Shown here: positions 44,000 to 53,026 of the stretch, one piece after another
Layout: each line of letters opens with the position of its first letter
Numbering within the stretch: position 1 is the stretch's first letter
DNA from: Nocardioides sp. S-1144
GTDB lineage: Bacteria > Actinomycetota > Actinomycetes > Propionibacteriales > Nocardioidaceae
Length of the DNA stretch: 64,000 nucleotides
Direction of reading: 5' to 3'
Assembly (NCBI RefSeq): GCF_005954645.2
Contig: NZ_CP040695.2
Location: 2,728,001-2,792,000, forward strand
The notes under the pieces: model-generated
Seen by the model: the letters and a program-made list of their open reading frames with translations, nothing else
Database searches by the model: none
Told to the model about the DNA's origin: nothing
Made by a program: the position numbers and the translations under genes

Positions 44000-45202
44000 T
44001 CAGGTCGGGCGGAACGAGATGGGGAACGACAGCGCACCGGTGTTGCCGGAGACGGGCAGCCACTCCCCCGGACCGTCGGGGACGGCGTCCGGCATGCGCT
44101 GCGCCAGCATCGGGAGGGCGACGGCCATGTCGGTGCGCGCCACGAAGTGGCCCAGACAGTGGTGCGCGCCGCCCCCGAAGCCCAGGTGCGGCGGCCGGTC
44201 GCCGGCGCGGGCGATGTCGAACACCGGGTCCGGCACGGCGGTCGGGTCGGTGCCGGCCGCGTGCGAGAGGACCTGGACGATGGTGCCCGCCGGGAGGTGG
44301 AGCCCGTGCAGGTCGACGTCGGCGATGGCCTCCCGGGTCACCCAGGTCACGGTCGGGTTCACCCGCATCACCTCCTCGACGGCGGCGCGCCCGAGCTCGG
44401 GCTGCTCGGCCAGGAGCCGCCACTGGTCCGGGTGCCGCAGCAGGGTCTGCACGGCGAGGCCGATCTGGTTGCGGGTGGTCTCCATGCCGGCGAAGGCGAG
44501 GAAGACCAGCGAGACCACCAGCTCGTCGCGGCTCAGCCGGCCGTCGGTCTCCTGCGCCTGCAGCAGGGTGGTCACCAGGTCGTCCCGGGGCCGGGCCGCC
44601 CGGTCGTCGACCACCGCCTCGACGTAGGCCGTGAGCCCGGCCAGGGCCGCCTCGATCCGGGGCAGGTCCTCCTTGACCCGGATCCCGAAGGACTTCCCGA
44701 GGTCGTCGGCCCACCGGGCGACCTGGTGCCACTCGTCGTCCGGCAGGCCGAGCAGCAGGCACAGCACGCGGGCGGCGTACGGCTCGGCGAACTCGGCGAT
44801 CAGCTCGACGTCGCCGCGCGACCCGAAACCCTCGACGAGCTCGGCGGCAATGCGCCGGAACTCGGGCTGCAGGTCCTCGATCACCCGACGCCGGAACGCC
44901 GGCATCAGCAGCCGGCGCAGCCGCGCGTGGTCCTCCCCCTCCAGGCTGAGCAGCACCTCCTGCCACCACCGCAGGAAGGGGCCCTCCTCGATCCCGTTCT
45001 GGGCCGGCCACCGCGCGTTGCCCTGCTGGAACCGGCGATCGGTGAGCAGCGCGCTGGCCTCGGCGTAGCGCAGCACGGCGTAGCCGTACGGCGTCTCGGC
45101 GTACCAGTCGTGATCCCGCGCGTCGTGGACGGCGGGTGAGGTCACGTCGAAGGCGGGGTCGGCCAGGTCGAGGTGGCGGAGGTCGGGTGCGCCGGCGGTC
45201 AC
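44000..45202 (-). CDS. Cytochrome P450
   Basis: The 400-residue bacterial P450 has the I-helix AFAGMETTRNQ (oxygen-activating Thr), the K-helix ExxR in EEVMRVNP, and the heme loop FGGGAHHCLGHFVAR with the Cys thiolate. Length and motifs are full. Electrons would come from a ferredoxin and its reductase, which are not nearby. GTG 45202. The substrate is unknown; P450s of this length oxidise steroids, terpenes or xenobiotics. It converges on the HNH pseudogene and is divergent from a secreted protein. Confidence 0.93.
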   Translation of the reverse strand: MTAGAPDLRHLDLADPAFDVTSPAVHDARDHDWYAETPYGYAVLRYAEASALLTDRRFQQGNARWPAQNGIEEGPFLRWWQEVLLSLEGEDHARLRRLLMPAFRRRVIEDLQPEFRRIAAELVEGFGSRGDVELIAEFAEPYAARVLCLLLGLPDDEWHQVARWADDLGKSFGIRVKEDLPRIEAALAGLTAYVEAVVDDRAARPRDDLVTTLLQAQETDGRLSRDELVVSLVFLAFAGMETTRNQIGLAVQTLLRHPDQWRLLAEQPELGRAAVEEVMRVNPTVTWVTREAIADVDLHGLHLPAGTIVQVLSHAAGTDPTAVPDPVFDIARAGDRPPHLGFGGGAHHCLGHFVARTDMAVALPMLAQRMPDAVPDGPGEWLPVSGNTGALSFPISFRPT

Positions 45203-45319
45203 GGTCCGAGGGTAGGGCAGCGCGCAATGACGTCCGTCTCACGACCGGCTAGGGTGCAGTGGTCACGAGTCTGAACCGTGTTCCACATGCTGATCGTCCG
45301 CCGGAAAGGCGCCCTCCCC

Positions 45320-47530
45320 ATGACCCGTCCCACGACCCGTCTCAAGCGACGCGCCCGCCGCCTGTCCCGCTGGTCCGCCCTGCGCGTGCGGGTGCTCGTC
45401 GCCCTGGTGGTCGCCGCCGGCCTGACGAGCGCCGTCGCGTCGCAGGCCGTCGCCGAGCAGGCCCCCGCGGGGGCGGCCGCTGCCCCGCGCACCTGGGTGG
45501 TCGACGCGATCGACGACGGTCGTGGCAACCGCTGGGAGGCCGTCGGCACCGGCACGTCGCAGGCCAGGATCGTGGTCGGCGACACCGTCGAGTGGCAGTT
45601 CGACCGCGCCACGATCAGCCACGACCTGACCTCCGAGAACACCGGTGCGACCTGGCCGACCCCGGTGCTGGTGTCCCGCGTCCCGGGCGGCGCGCCCTTC
45701 CGGTACACCTTCGACCAGCCCGGCACCTACCACTACCTGTGCTCGGTGCACGGCACGCTGATGCGCGGCACGGTCGTCGTCGAGGAGCCGGGTCGGGTCA
45801 ACCAGACTCCGTTGATCGATCCGATGCTCAGCTCCCTCACCGGCACCGCACCGCTGAACACGAGCGTGATGGCGCACGCGAGCGACCCCGACGGCGACGC
45901 GCTGAGCTACCTCTGGGACTTCGGGGTCCCCGGCGTGACCTCGACCTTCGAGGACGCCAGCTACACCTACACCGCGCCCGGCTTCTACTCCCTGTCCCTC
46001 CGGGTGACCGACGCCCGCGGCGCGTCGGTCGAGCGGACCTGGACCGTGACCGTGGGCGGCGGCGGAGCCGCTCCCCTCGTGCGGGCCGCGGCGGCACCGG
46101 CGTCCGGCACGGCGCCGCTGCCGGTCTCCTTCAGCGGACAGGCGCACGACGCCCAGGGCGGCGCCCTCACCTACTCCTGGGACTTCGGGGTCGACGGCAC
46201 GACCACCGACGTCGCGACGACGCCGAACGCCAGCTGGACCTACCCGACGCCGGGCACCTACGACGCGACCCTCACCGTCACCGACGCCCAGGGCAACCCC
46301 GGCGTCGACACCGTCGAGGTCGTCGTGGCCGACCCCGGGGAGACGCTCCCCGCGATCAGGGCCACCGCGACCCCCACCAGCGGCGCGGCACCCCTCGCCG
46401 TCGGCTTCTCGACGGAGGTCACCACCGACGGCGACGTGCTCCCCTACGCCGAGGGCATCGGCACCTACGACGACCTCGTCGGCACCGCGGAGATGGTGCG
46501 CAGCCGCGGGGCGACGTACGCCAGCATCTCGGTCACCGGGCTCCAGCCCGACGCGCTGCACCAGGTGCACGTGCACGAGCAGAGCTGCGCCAACAACCGC
46601 GGCGGTGTGCACTACCGCTTCGACGAGACCCAGCCGTTCGCCGAGGCGAACGAGATCTGGCTCTACTTCACCTCCGACGGCGAGGGTCGCAGCGGGCTGG
46701 TCGAGACGCGGGCGACCCGGCGCGCCGGCGAGAAGGCAGTGTCGATCGTCGTCCACGACCCGGACGAGCCGGCCCGGCGGATCGGCTGCGTCGACCTCGC
46801 CCCCACCACCGTCGACCTGGCCCACGCGTGGGACTTCGGGGACGGCACCACGGGCTCCGGGCCCGACCCCGACCACACCTACGCGCGCGCCGGCCGCTAC
46901 ACGGCCACCGTCACCGTCGGCAGCGTCCACGCGGGCCACGGCACGGGTCTCGACGCGACCGTCACCTCGTCGGTCGACGTCGTCGTCCGAGCCGGCGCCG
47001 CGCCGCAGACCACGATCGCGGGCGGCCCGCGGGGCCACGTCCGGGCGCGGACGTCGACGTTCCGCTTCACCGGCAGCGAACCCGGCAGCGGGTTCGAGTG
47101 CCGCCTGGACGCCGGTCGGTGGGCCGGGTGCGGCGCCACGACCACCGTCAGGGGCCTCGCGGAGGGCCGGCACACGATGCGGGTGCGCGCCGTCGACGGC
47201 GCCGGCACCGCCGACGCCAGCCCGGCGGTCCGTCGGTGGACGGTCGACCGGAGCGGCCCGACGGTGCGCGGCACCCGGCCCACCGGCGCGACTCGCGACC
47301 GCACCCCGACGATCCGGGCACGGGTCGGCGACCGGTTCACCCCCGCCGCCGGCGTCGGCGTCGTCCTGCGCGTCGACGGCCTCAGGGCGCCGGCCCGACG
47401 GTCCGGGGGCGCGGTGACCTACACCCCGCGGCGCGCCCTCGCGCCCGGGCGCCACGTCGTGCGGCTCGTCGCCGTCGACCTGGCCGGCAACCGCACGCTC
47501 CGGGTCTGGCGGTTCACGGTCCGCCGCTGA
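45320..47530 (+). CDS. Secreted cupredoxin/PKD multidomain protein
   Basis: The 736-residue secreted protein has, in order: a long basic n-region and signal peptide (to about residue 48), a cupredoxin domain (about 52-150) with Cu ligands His in ISHDL and Cys/His/Met in YHYLCSVHGTLM, two PKD repeats (YLWDFGVPG, YSWDFGVDG) to about 340, a CHRD/SOD-like beta domain with HQVHVHEQSCANNRGGVHY (to about 500), a third PKD (AHAWDFGDGTTGSGPDPDHTY), and Ig-like repeats to the end. ATG 45320 was chosen because AAAGG precedes it; upstream starts at 45278 and 45287 are possible. It probably binds copper and extracellular polymers. The function is not known. Confidence 0.82.
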   Translation: MTRPTTRLKRRARRLSRWSALRVRVLVALVVAAGLTSAVASQAVAEQAPAGAAAAPRTWVVDAIDDGRGNRWEAVGTGTSQARIVVGDTVEWQFDRATISHDLTSENTGATWPTPVLVSRVPGGAPFRYTFDQPGTYHYLCSVHGTLMRGTVVVEEPGRVNQTPLIDPMLSSLTGTAPLNTSVMAHASDPDGDALSYLWDFGVPGVTSTFEDASYTYTAPGFYSLSLRVTDARGASVERTWTVTVGGGGAAPLVRAAAAPASGTAPLPVSFSGQAHDAQGGALTYSWDFGVDGTTTDVATTPNASWTYPTPGTYDATLTVTDAQGNPGVDTVEVVVADPGETLPAIRATATPTSGAAPLAVGFSTEVTTDGDVLPYAEGIGTYDDLVGTAEMVRSRGATYASISVTGLQPDALHQVHVHEQSCANNRGGVHYRFDETQPFAEANEIWLYFTSDGEGRSGLVETRATRRAGEKAVSIVVHDPDEPARRIGCVDLAPTTVDLAHAWDFGDGTTGSGPDPDHTYARAGRYTATVTVGSVHAGHGTGLDATVTSSVDVVVRAGAAPQTTIAGGPRGHVRARTSTFRFTGSEPGSGFECRLDAGRWAGCGATTTVRGLAEGRHTMRVRAVDGAGTADASPAVRRWTVDRSGPTVRGTRPTGATRDRTPTIRARVGDRFTPAAGVGVVLRVDGLRAPARRSGGAVTYTPRRALAPGRHVVRLVAVDLAGNRTLRVWRFTVRR

Positions 47531-47550
47531 GCCGGCGGCGGCGCTCACCT

Positions 47551-47591
47551 CCAGGGGCGTACCCCCCACGCACCCGGGTGCGGTGCCCTGG
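47551..47591. terminator. Structured gap after PKD gene
   Basis: CCAGGG (47551-47556) and CCCTGG (47586-47591) flank the 14-base perfect palindrome CGCACCCGGGTGCG (47569-47582). It could end the cupredoxin/PKD transcript or lie in the leader of the next gene. No U-run is present. Confidence 0.4.
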
Positions 47592-47621
47592 GGGGTCCCC
47601 GACCCGAAGGAGCTGCCTGAC

Positions 47622-48086
47622 ATGGACAGCGGAACCATCATCGTGCTCGTCGTCGTGGGCGTCCTCGTCCTGGCGGCCCTGGTCGCCCTCGCGCTGGTGC
47701 TGAGCCGGCGCAGGAAGAGCGCAGAGCTCGCGCAGCGCCGCGCGCAGTCCGACGAGCTGCGCCACCGGGCCGCCGGCCAGACCGAGGACGTCGTCCGTGC
47801 CGAGCAGCGCGCCACCGAGGCCGAGCGGGCCGCCGAGCAGGCCCGGCAGGAGGCGCACCGCGCCGAGGAGGAGTCCGCCGTCGCGGAGCGGGCCGCGATG
47901 CAGGCCCGCGCCCGCCAGGAGGACGTCGTCCGCGAGGCCGACCGCGTCGACCCCGTCGTCGACCACCAGGCCGACGACTACCGGCCCGTCACCGACACCC
48001 GGGCGATCAAGGACCCGCTCGACGAGTCGGCCCCGGCCACCGAGCCGGCACCGACCGACCGGCCGACGCACCGGCACGAGGGCTGA
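47622..48086 (+). CDS. Membrane-anchored coiled-coil protein
   Basis: The 154-residue protein has one N-terminal membrane helix (IIVLVVVGVLVLAALVALALVL, residues 5-26) and a long charged coiled coil (about 28-120) rich in Glu/Arg/Ala heptads (EQRATEAERAAEQARQEAHRAEEE). A disordered tail ends with RPTHRHEG. AAGGAG lies before ATG 47622; the GTG-like upstream ATG at 47583 lacks a site. It may organise membrane-bound complexes. No family is recognised. Confidence 0.72.
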   Translation: MDSGTIIVLVVVGVLVLAALVALALVLSRRRKSAELAQRRAQSDELRHRAAGQTEDVVRAEQRATEAERAAEQARQEAHRAEEESAVAERAAMQARARQEDVVREADRVDPVVDHQADDYRPVTDTRAIKDPLDESAPATEPAPTDRPTHRHEG

Positions 48087-48116
48087 CCCGACGCGGCACT
48101 ACCCTGGGCCGACACC

Positions 48117-49121
48117 ATGCCCAGCTCCCCGGACGACCGCGACCCGCGCCTGCTCCTCGTCGTCGACGCGCCGTCGTTGCTGCACCGCAACCACCACGCG
48201 CGCCTCGAGACCGGGCTGCGCGACCGCGGCGGCCGGCCGGCGTGGGCGCTGCACGGCATGCTGCGCCAGATCCTGGAGGCCATCGACCGGTTCGCCCCGG
48301 ACGCGGTGGTCTTCGGGCTCGACGACCGGACGGCGTCCGTGCGGGCGGCGGGCTACCCGGCCTACAAGGCCGGGCGGGCCGAGAAGCACCCCCTGCTGGT
48401 CGAGCAGCTCGAGCGGGCCGCGGCCATGCTCGACGCCCTCGGCCTCCGCACCGTCACGCCCGCCGGGCTCGAGGCCGACGACGTCAGCGCCTCGGCCGCG
48501 ACGTGGGCCGAGCGGCACGGCTGGCACTGCGTCATCATCACCTCCGACCGCGACTCCTTCGCCCACATCAGCGCCAGCACCCGCGTGCTGCGCCTGATCA
48601 ACGGCGGCATCGGCGGCTCACCGCTGCTCGACCCCGCGCGGCTGCACACGATGTACGGCGTCGCGGCCGAGCACTACCTCGAGTACGCCGCGCTGCGCGG
48701 TGACGCCAGCGACAACCTGCCCGGCGTACCGGGGATCGGCCCGAAGACCGCGGCGCTGCTGCTCAACGAGATGGGCTCGATGCGCGCGGTGTGGGCCGAC
48801 GTCGAGCACTGCGCCGGGGTGAACCTGGTGGCCACCCTCGACTCGCTCGGCGAGGAGAACGGGACCCCGCGGATGGGCGCGACCCTGCTCCGGCGGCTCA
48901 CCGCCGACGGCGCCCGGGAGCGCTTCGAGTTCAACGTCGAGATCATGACCGGGCGCGACGACGTCGACCTCGGCCTGACCCCCGACGTGCCGGGCACCCC
49001 GGGCCTGCTGCCGCTGCACCCGGACGTGGTGAGCCGGGTGGTCGGCTACCTCGGCGTCCCGTCGACGACCGACCTCGCCCTCCGGGTGCTCACCGAGCCG
49101 CCGGCGTCGGCGGCCCGGTGA
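48117..49121 (+). CDS. 5'-3' exonuclease (flap-endonuclease fold)
   Basis: The 334-residue nuclease is a standalone homologue of the Pol I 5' nuclease domain. The N-terminal PIN-like domain has the acidic metal residues in VVDAPSLLHRNHHA, VVFGLDDRTASVR, AGLEADDVSASAA and IITSDRDSF, and the helical arch includes YPAYKAGRAEKHP. The H3TH motif is GDASDNLPGVPGIGPKTAALLLNEMGS. The C-terminus is longer than usual. It likely trims RNA primers or flaps in replication and repair, in the cytoplasm. It starts 30 bases after the coiled-coil gene. Confidence 0.88.
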   Translation: MPSSPDDRDPRLLLVVDAPSLLHRNHHARLETGLRDRGGRPAWALHGMLRQILEAIDRFAPDAVVFGLDDRTASVRAAGYPAYKAGRAEKHPLLVEQLERAAAMLDALGLRTVTPAGLEADDVSASAATWAERHGWHCVIITSDRDSFAHISASTRVLRLINGGIGGSPLLDPARLHTMYGVAAEHYLEYAALRGDASDNLPGVPGIGPKTAALLLNEMGSMRAVWADVEHCAGVNLVATLDSLGEENGTPRMGATLLRRLTADGARERFEFNVEIMTGRDDVDLGLTPDVPGTPGLLPLHPDVVSRVVGYLGVPSTTDLALRVLTEPPASAAR

Positions 49122-49158
49122 GCCCGGTCGGCCCGGTGGGTCCGCCGGGCCCGACGGC

Positions 49159-51336
49159 TCAGAGGATGTAGAGCATCTCCTGGTAGGTCGGGAGCGGCCA
49201 CAGGTCGTCGGCGACGAGGCCCTCGAGCTCGTCGGCGGCCTCGCGGACGGCGGCCATGGCCGGCAGCACGAGGTCGCGTGCGTCCCGCGCCGTCTCGAGC
49301 GGGTCGGCGGCGTGGTCGTGGGCGATGGCGGTCCGCAGGCCCGCCAGCCCGGCGGTGAGGGCGGCGACCTTCTCGCTGACCGTCTCCAGCCCGGTCCGGT
49401 CGGGCGTGAGCCCGGCGTCGGCGAGCGCCTTGACGTTGAGCGCGAGCTCGGTCTGGTAGCGCAGCGCGGCCGGGAGCACCGTCGTGGCGCCGATCTCCAG
49501 GGTGAGGTTGGCCTCGACGGCCACCGCGAGGACGTACTGCTCGCAGCCGATCTCGAAGCGGCTGTGCGCCTCGCCGGCGCTGAAGACGCCGTACCGGCCG
49601 AACAGCTCGACCGCCTCGGGGCTGATCAGCTCGGGCAGCGCGTCGACGGTGGTGCGCAGGTTCTTCAGCCCGCGCTGCTCGGCCTCGACCGGCCACTCGT
49701 CGGAGTAGCCGTTGCCGTTGAAGATGACCGCGCCGTGGTCGGAGACGATGTCGCTGAGCAGCGCCTGGACGGCCTCGTTGAAGTCGGTGCCGGCGGCGAC
49801 GGCGTCCTCGAGGTAGGTCGCGCAGTGGTCGAGCGCCTCGGCCATGATCGTGTTGAGCATGACCATCGGTCCGGCGACGGTCTGGTTGGAGCCCGGCGCC
49901 CGGAACTCGAACCGGTTGCCGGTGAAGGCGAACGGCGAGGTGCGGTTGCGGTCGCCCGGGTCCTGGGTGAGGTTCGGCAGGGTGTCGACGCCGACCATCA
50001 GGGTGCCCTTCTCCTTGGAGTGGGTCGCACCGCCCTTGGCGATCTGGTCGAAGACGTCGGCGAGCTGGTCACCGAGGAAGACCGAGATGATCGCGGGCGG
50101 CGCCTCGTTGGCCCCGAGGCGGTGGTCGTTGGACGCCGAGGCGACCGAGACCCGCAGCAGCCCGCTGTACTTGTGCACCGCGCGGATGACCGCGGCGCAG
50201 AAGACCAGGAACTGCGCGTTGTCGTGCGGGTTGTCGCCGGGCACGAGCAGGGAGCCGAGCTCGGAGTTCCCGAGGGAGAAGTTCACGTGCTTGCCCGAGC
50301 CGTTGACGCCGGCGAACGGCTTCTCGTGGAACAGGCACTCCATGCCGTGCTTCTTGGCGACCGACTTGAACGTCGTCATCAGCAGCTGCTGGTGGTCGGA
50401 GGCCTCGTTGGCGCGCTCGAACATCGGCGCGACCTCGAACTGGCCGGGTGCGACCTCGTTGTGCCGGGTCTTGGCGGGGATGCCGAGCTTGAACAGCTCC
50501 CGCTCGGTGTCCATCATGAAGCCCAGGACCCGCTCGGGGATGGCGCCGAAGTAGTGGTCGTCGAACTCCTGGCCCTTGGGCGGCTTCGCGCCGAACAGGG
50601 TCCGGCCGGCGTTCAACAGGTCGGGGCGGGCCAGGAAGAAGTGGCTGTCGACCAGGAAGTACTCCTGCTCGGGGCCGCAGTAGGCCACCACGTTGTCGGG
50701 GTCGGTGTGCCCGAAGAGCTCGAGCACCCGACGCGCGTGCACCGACATCGCCTGCTGCGAGCGCAGCACGGGCGTCTTGTGGTCCAGCGCCTCGCCGGTC
50801 ATCGAGATGAAGATGGTCGGGATGCACAGCGTGTTGCCGTTGGGGTTCTCCAGCACGTACGCCGGGCTCATCACGTCCCAGCCGGTGTAGCCGCGCGCCT
50901 CGAAGGTGTTGCGCAGCCCGCCGTTGGGGAACGAGGAGGCGTCCGGCTCGCCCTGCACCAGGGTCTTGCCGGAGAACGACGCCAGCGCCGTGCCGTCACC
51001 CACCGGGTCGAGGAAGCTGTCGTGCTTCTCGGCGGTCAGGCCGGTCAGCGGGTAGAACACGTGGGCGTAGTGGGTGGCGCCCTTCTCCAGGGCCCAGTCC
51101 TTCATCGCCGAGGCGACGGCGTCCGCGACGTCGGGGTCGAGGCGCGTCGACTTCTCGATTGTGGCGACCACCGACTTGTAGACCGACTTCGGCAGCCGCT
51201 TCTGCATCGCGCTGAGGCTGAAGACGTTGGTGCCGAAGATCTCGCCGGGCTCCTCGCCGGGATCGAAGCTGATCGGCGGCGGCGTGAACGCCTCGACGGC
51301 GGCGATGGCCTGGAGGCGGACGGGGTTGGCGGTCAT
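49159..51336 (-). CDS. Glutamine synthetase type III
   Basis: The 725-residue enzyme belongs to GSIII (GlnN-like), which is larger than GSI because of added N- and C-terminal segments. Landmarks are [38 protein letters not shown] (metal Glu), [41 protein letters not shown] (ATP/glutamate site), [22 protein letters not shown] and a long helical C-terminal region. It adds a third GS to the window and has no adenylylation Tyr loop of the GSI type. A GlnR-like site at 51404-51430 lies upstream, so nitrogen control is probable. Confidence 0.93.
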   Translation of the reverse strand: MTANPVRLQAIAAVEAFTPPPISFDPGEEPGEIFGTNVFSLSAMQKRLPKSVYKSVVATIEKSTRLDPDVADAVASAMKDWALEKGATHYAHVFYPLTGLTAEKHDSFLDPVGDGTALASFSGKTLVQGEPDASSFPNGGLRNTFEARGYTGWDVMSPAYVLENPNGNTLCIPTIFISMTGEALDHKTPVLRSQQAMSVHARRVLELFGHTDPDNVVAYCGPEQEYFLVDSHFFLARPDLLNAGRTLFGAKPPKGQEFDDHYFGAIPERVLGFMMDTERELFKLGIPAKTRHNEVAPGQFEVAPMFERANEASDHQQLLMTTFKSVAKKHGMECLFHEKPFAGVNGSGKHVNFSLGNSELGSLLVPGDNPHDNAQFLVFCAAVIRAVHKYSGLLRVSVASASNDHRLGANEAPPAIISVFLGDQLADVFDQIAKGGATHSKEKGTLMVGVDTLPNLTQDPGDRNRTSPFAFTGNRFEFRAPGSNQTVAGPMVMLNTIMAEALDHCATYLEDAVAAGTDFNEAVQALLSDIVSDHGAVIFNGNGYSDEWPVEAEQRGLKNLRTTVDALPELISPEAVELFGRYGVFSAGEAHSRFEIGCEQYVLAVAVEANLTLEIGATTVLPAALRYQTELALNVKALADAGLTPDRTGLETVSEKVAALTAGLAGLRTAIAHDHAADPLETARDARDLVLPAMAAVREAADELEGLVADDLWPLPTYQEMLYIL

Positions 51337-51403
51337 GACGGCTCCTCGAGCGGGCTGCGCCGGGCTCGGGCACCGGGCGACCCCTCGAGGCTAGGAGCGC
51401 TGC

Positions 51404-51430
51404 GTGTCGGTCTTGTTACGTCGACGTGAC
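51404..51430 (-). promoter_or_regulatory. GlnR-like site upstream of GSIII gene
   Basis: Read toward the GSIII gene (minus strand): GTCAC (51430-51426), six bases, GTAAC (51419-51415), six bases, GACAC (51408-51404). This fits the alternating GTNAC/GAAAC pattern with 6-base spacers imperfectly; the middle and last elements each have one mismatch to consensus. It is 67 bases before the start codon. Confidence 0.4.
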
Positions 51431-51458
51431 GGACCGCGGCTCGCGCGTGTGACGCCCG

Positions 51459-51611
51459 TCACGGGAGCGGGGCGGGCGGCTCCACGTCGGGGTCGGGAGC
51501 CGGGTGGGTCTGCGGGTCGGCCATCGGCTGGTCGGGGTCGAGGCTCGGGACGACGTCCGGCTGGCCGTCGGGGTCGGTCGGGGACACGGGCTGCTCGGGG
51601 GTCGTGGTCAT
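51459..51611 (-). CDS. Pro/Asp-rich 50-residue protein
   Basis: The product is MTTTPEQPVSPTDPDGQPDVV and onward, a low-complexity, acidic, Pro-rich protein without a fold, ending EPPAPLP. Similar short proteins are annotated as hypothetical in Nocardioides. The ATG has no clear ribosome site. I am unsure whether it is expressed. Confidence 0.45.
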   Translation of the reverse strand: MTTTPEQPVSPTDPDGQPDVVPSLDPDQPMADPQTHPAPDPDVEPPAPLP

Positions 51612-51713
51612 GGGCCCATCCCACCCGGCCGCGGCCGTGACGCACCACACCCGGACGGCCCTTGTCGGCGCAGCGCACCCACGGCGCCTCCCGGAGGTGG
51701 CAGGATTCGTTGA

Positions 51714-52472
51714 ATGTCGCTGGATGAGGCTCAAGCAGAGCGCCGCGCCGTCGTCGTGGAGGACGACGAGGACATCCGCGTCCTGATCGAGTTCACCCTC
51801 GGCACGCAGGGCTTCGACGTCCGCACCGCGGCCAACGGGCTGGACGGCGTCGCCCTCGTGCGCAGCTTCGACCCCGACCTGGTGACCCTCGACCTGGGTC
51901 TCCCGGGCATCGACGGGATCGAGACCTGCCGCCGGATCCGCGAGGTCACCGACGCCTACGTCGTGATGATCACCGCCCGCGACGACGAGATCGACCGCCT
52001 GCTCGGCCTGGAGACCGGCGCCGACGACTTCCTCTCCAAGCCCTTCAGCATCCGCGAGCTCAAGGCCCGGGTGAACGCGCTGTTCCGGCGGCCCCGGCGC
52101 GCGCCCGGCTCCCACGCGGGCGACCCGGCGGCGCCGCCGCCCCCGGCCGCGACGAACGGGCACGAGATCCTGCGACACGGTCTGCTGCGCGTCGACGTCG
52201 ACGGACGCCGCGCGTTCTGCGCCGACGACGAGCTGGCGCTGACCCGCACCGAGTTCGACCTGCTCGCCGAGCTGATGCGCACCCCGGAGCGGGTCTGGAC
52301 CCGCGAGGCGCTGCTGCGGTCGGTGTGGGGCACGGAGTGGGTCTCCGACACCCACCTGGTCGAGGTCCACATCGGCAACCTGCGCCGCAAGCTCGGCGAG
52401 AACGCCGGGGCACCGCCGTTCATCAAGACCGTCCGCGGCGTCGGCTACCGGATGGAGTCGCCGGTCCCCTGA
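51714..52472 (+). CDS. OmpR family response regulator
   Basis: The 252-residue regulator has a receiver with acidic pocket VVVEDDEDIR, phosphoacceptor Asp in LVTLDLGLPGIDG, switch Thr in VVMITARDDE and Lys in FLSKPFSIRELKARV. A Pro/Ala linker leads to a winged-helix domain: LALTRTEFDLLAELMRTPERVWTREALLRSVWGTEWVSDTHLVEVHIGNLRRKLGE. No kinase is adjacent. The convergent Hpt-like protein overlaps its 3' end by 28 bases and could be a partner, but it lacks the phosphoacceptor. Confidence 0.9.
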   Translation: MSLDEAQAERRAVVVEDDEDIRVLIEFTLGTQGFDVRTAANGLDGVALVRSFDPDLVTLDLGLPGIDGIETCRRIREVTDAYVVMITARDDEIDRLLGLETGADDFLSKPFSIRELKARVNALFRRPRRAPGSHAGDPAAPPPPAATNGHEILRHGLLRVDVDGRRAFCADDELALTRTEFDLLAELMRTPERVWTREALLRSVWGTEWVSDTHLVEVHIGNLRRKLGENAGAPPFIKTVRGVGYRMESPVP

Positions 52473-52864
52473 GCGGGACGCGCCGCGCCGGGCCCCCGCA
52501 CGCTCACGACGTAGCGGGTGATCGCCTCCTCGGCACGGGTCGCCGCCGGCGGCAGCAGGAGCGCCTCGGCCCGGGCGTCCGCCAGCTCGTCGCGGCGCAG
52601 GTGCGTCTCGACGACGCCGGCCATCTCGGCCAGCTCCTGGGCCCCGGTCATCGTCGAGGACACCTTGAGGCTGAGCACGGCGTCCATCGCGCACTCCAGG
52701 TCGGCGGCGAGGACGGCGTCGACCACCCGCGTCACGCGGGGCCGCAGCATCGACCGGTAGGTGCCGACCAGGTCGAGCACGAACGGCTGCTCGCGCACGT
52801 CGTCGACCAGCAGGTGCAGCGTGGCCGGGTCGAAGGGTGTGGTCGTCCGGGCCCAGGAGATCAT
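52445..52864 (-). CDS. Hpt-like protein lacking the phosphoacceptor His
   Basis: The 139-residue all-helical protein reads like a histidine phosphotransfer domain: FDPATLHLLVDDVREQPFVLDLVGTYRSMLRPRVTRVVDAVLAADLECAMDAVLSLKVSSTMTGAQELAEMAGVVE. In Hpt domains the fourth helix contains HxLKGS; here it is LSLKVSS, with Leu at the His position. It therefore cannot carry a phosphoryl group in the usual way and may act as a scaffold or an inhibitor of a receiver domain. It is downstream of the glnE terminator and convergent with an OmpR regulator. Confidence 0.7.
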   Translation of the reverse strand: MISWARTTTPFDPATLHLLVDDVREQPFVLDLVGTYRSMLRPRVTRVVDAVLAADLECAMDAVLSLKVSSTMTGAQELAEMAGVVETHLRRDELADARAEALLLPPAATRAEEAITRYVVSVRGPGAARPAQGTGDSIR

Positions 52865-52928
52865 TGAACCCAGGCTGGCGGGCCCGGTTCAGCGCCCGGT
52901 CACGGCTGGCTCAAGAAATCCGCAAGGT

Positions 52929-52986
52929 CGGGCGAAAACAGGTGCACGGACCGCGGCCTCTGGGGGGATCGGCCGCGATCCGTGCA
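52929..52986 (-). terminator. Intrinsic terminator of the glnA2-glnE operon
   Basis: On the minus strand, TGCACGGATCGCGGCC (52986-52971) pairs with GGCCGCGGTCCGTGCA (52958-52943) with one mismatched position out of 16, around a 12-base loop. It is followed by CCTGTTTTCG, which supplies a short U-run. The hairpin lies 41 bases after the glnE stop. Confidence 0.8.
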
Positions 52987-53026
52987 GTCACATCATGGCA
53001 CATCGGCGCCCGCTCCACGACGTCGG

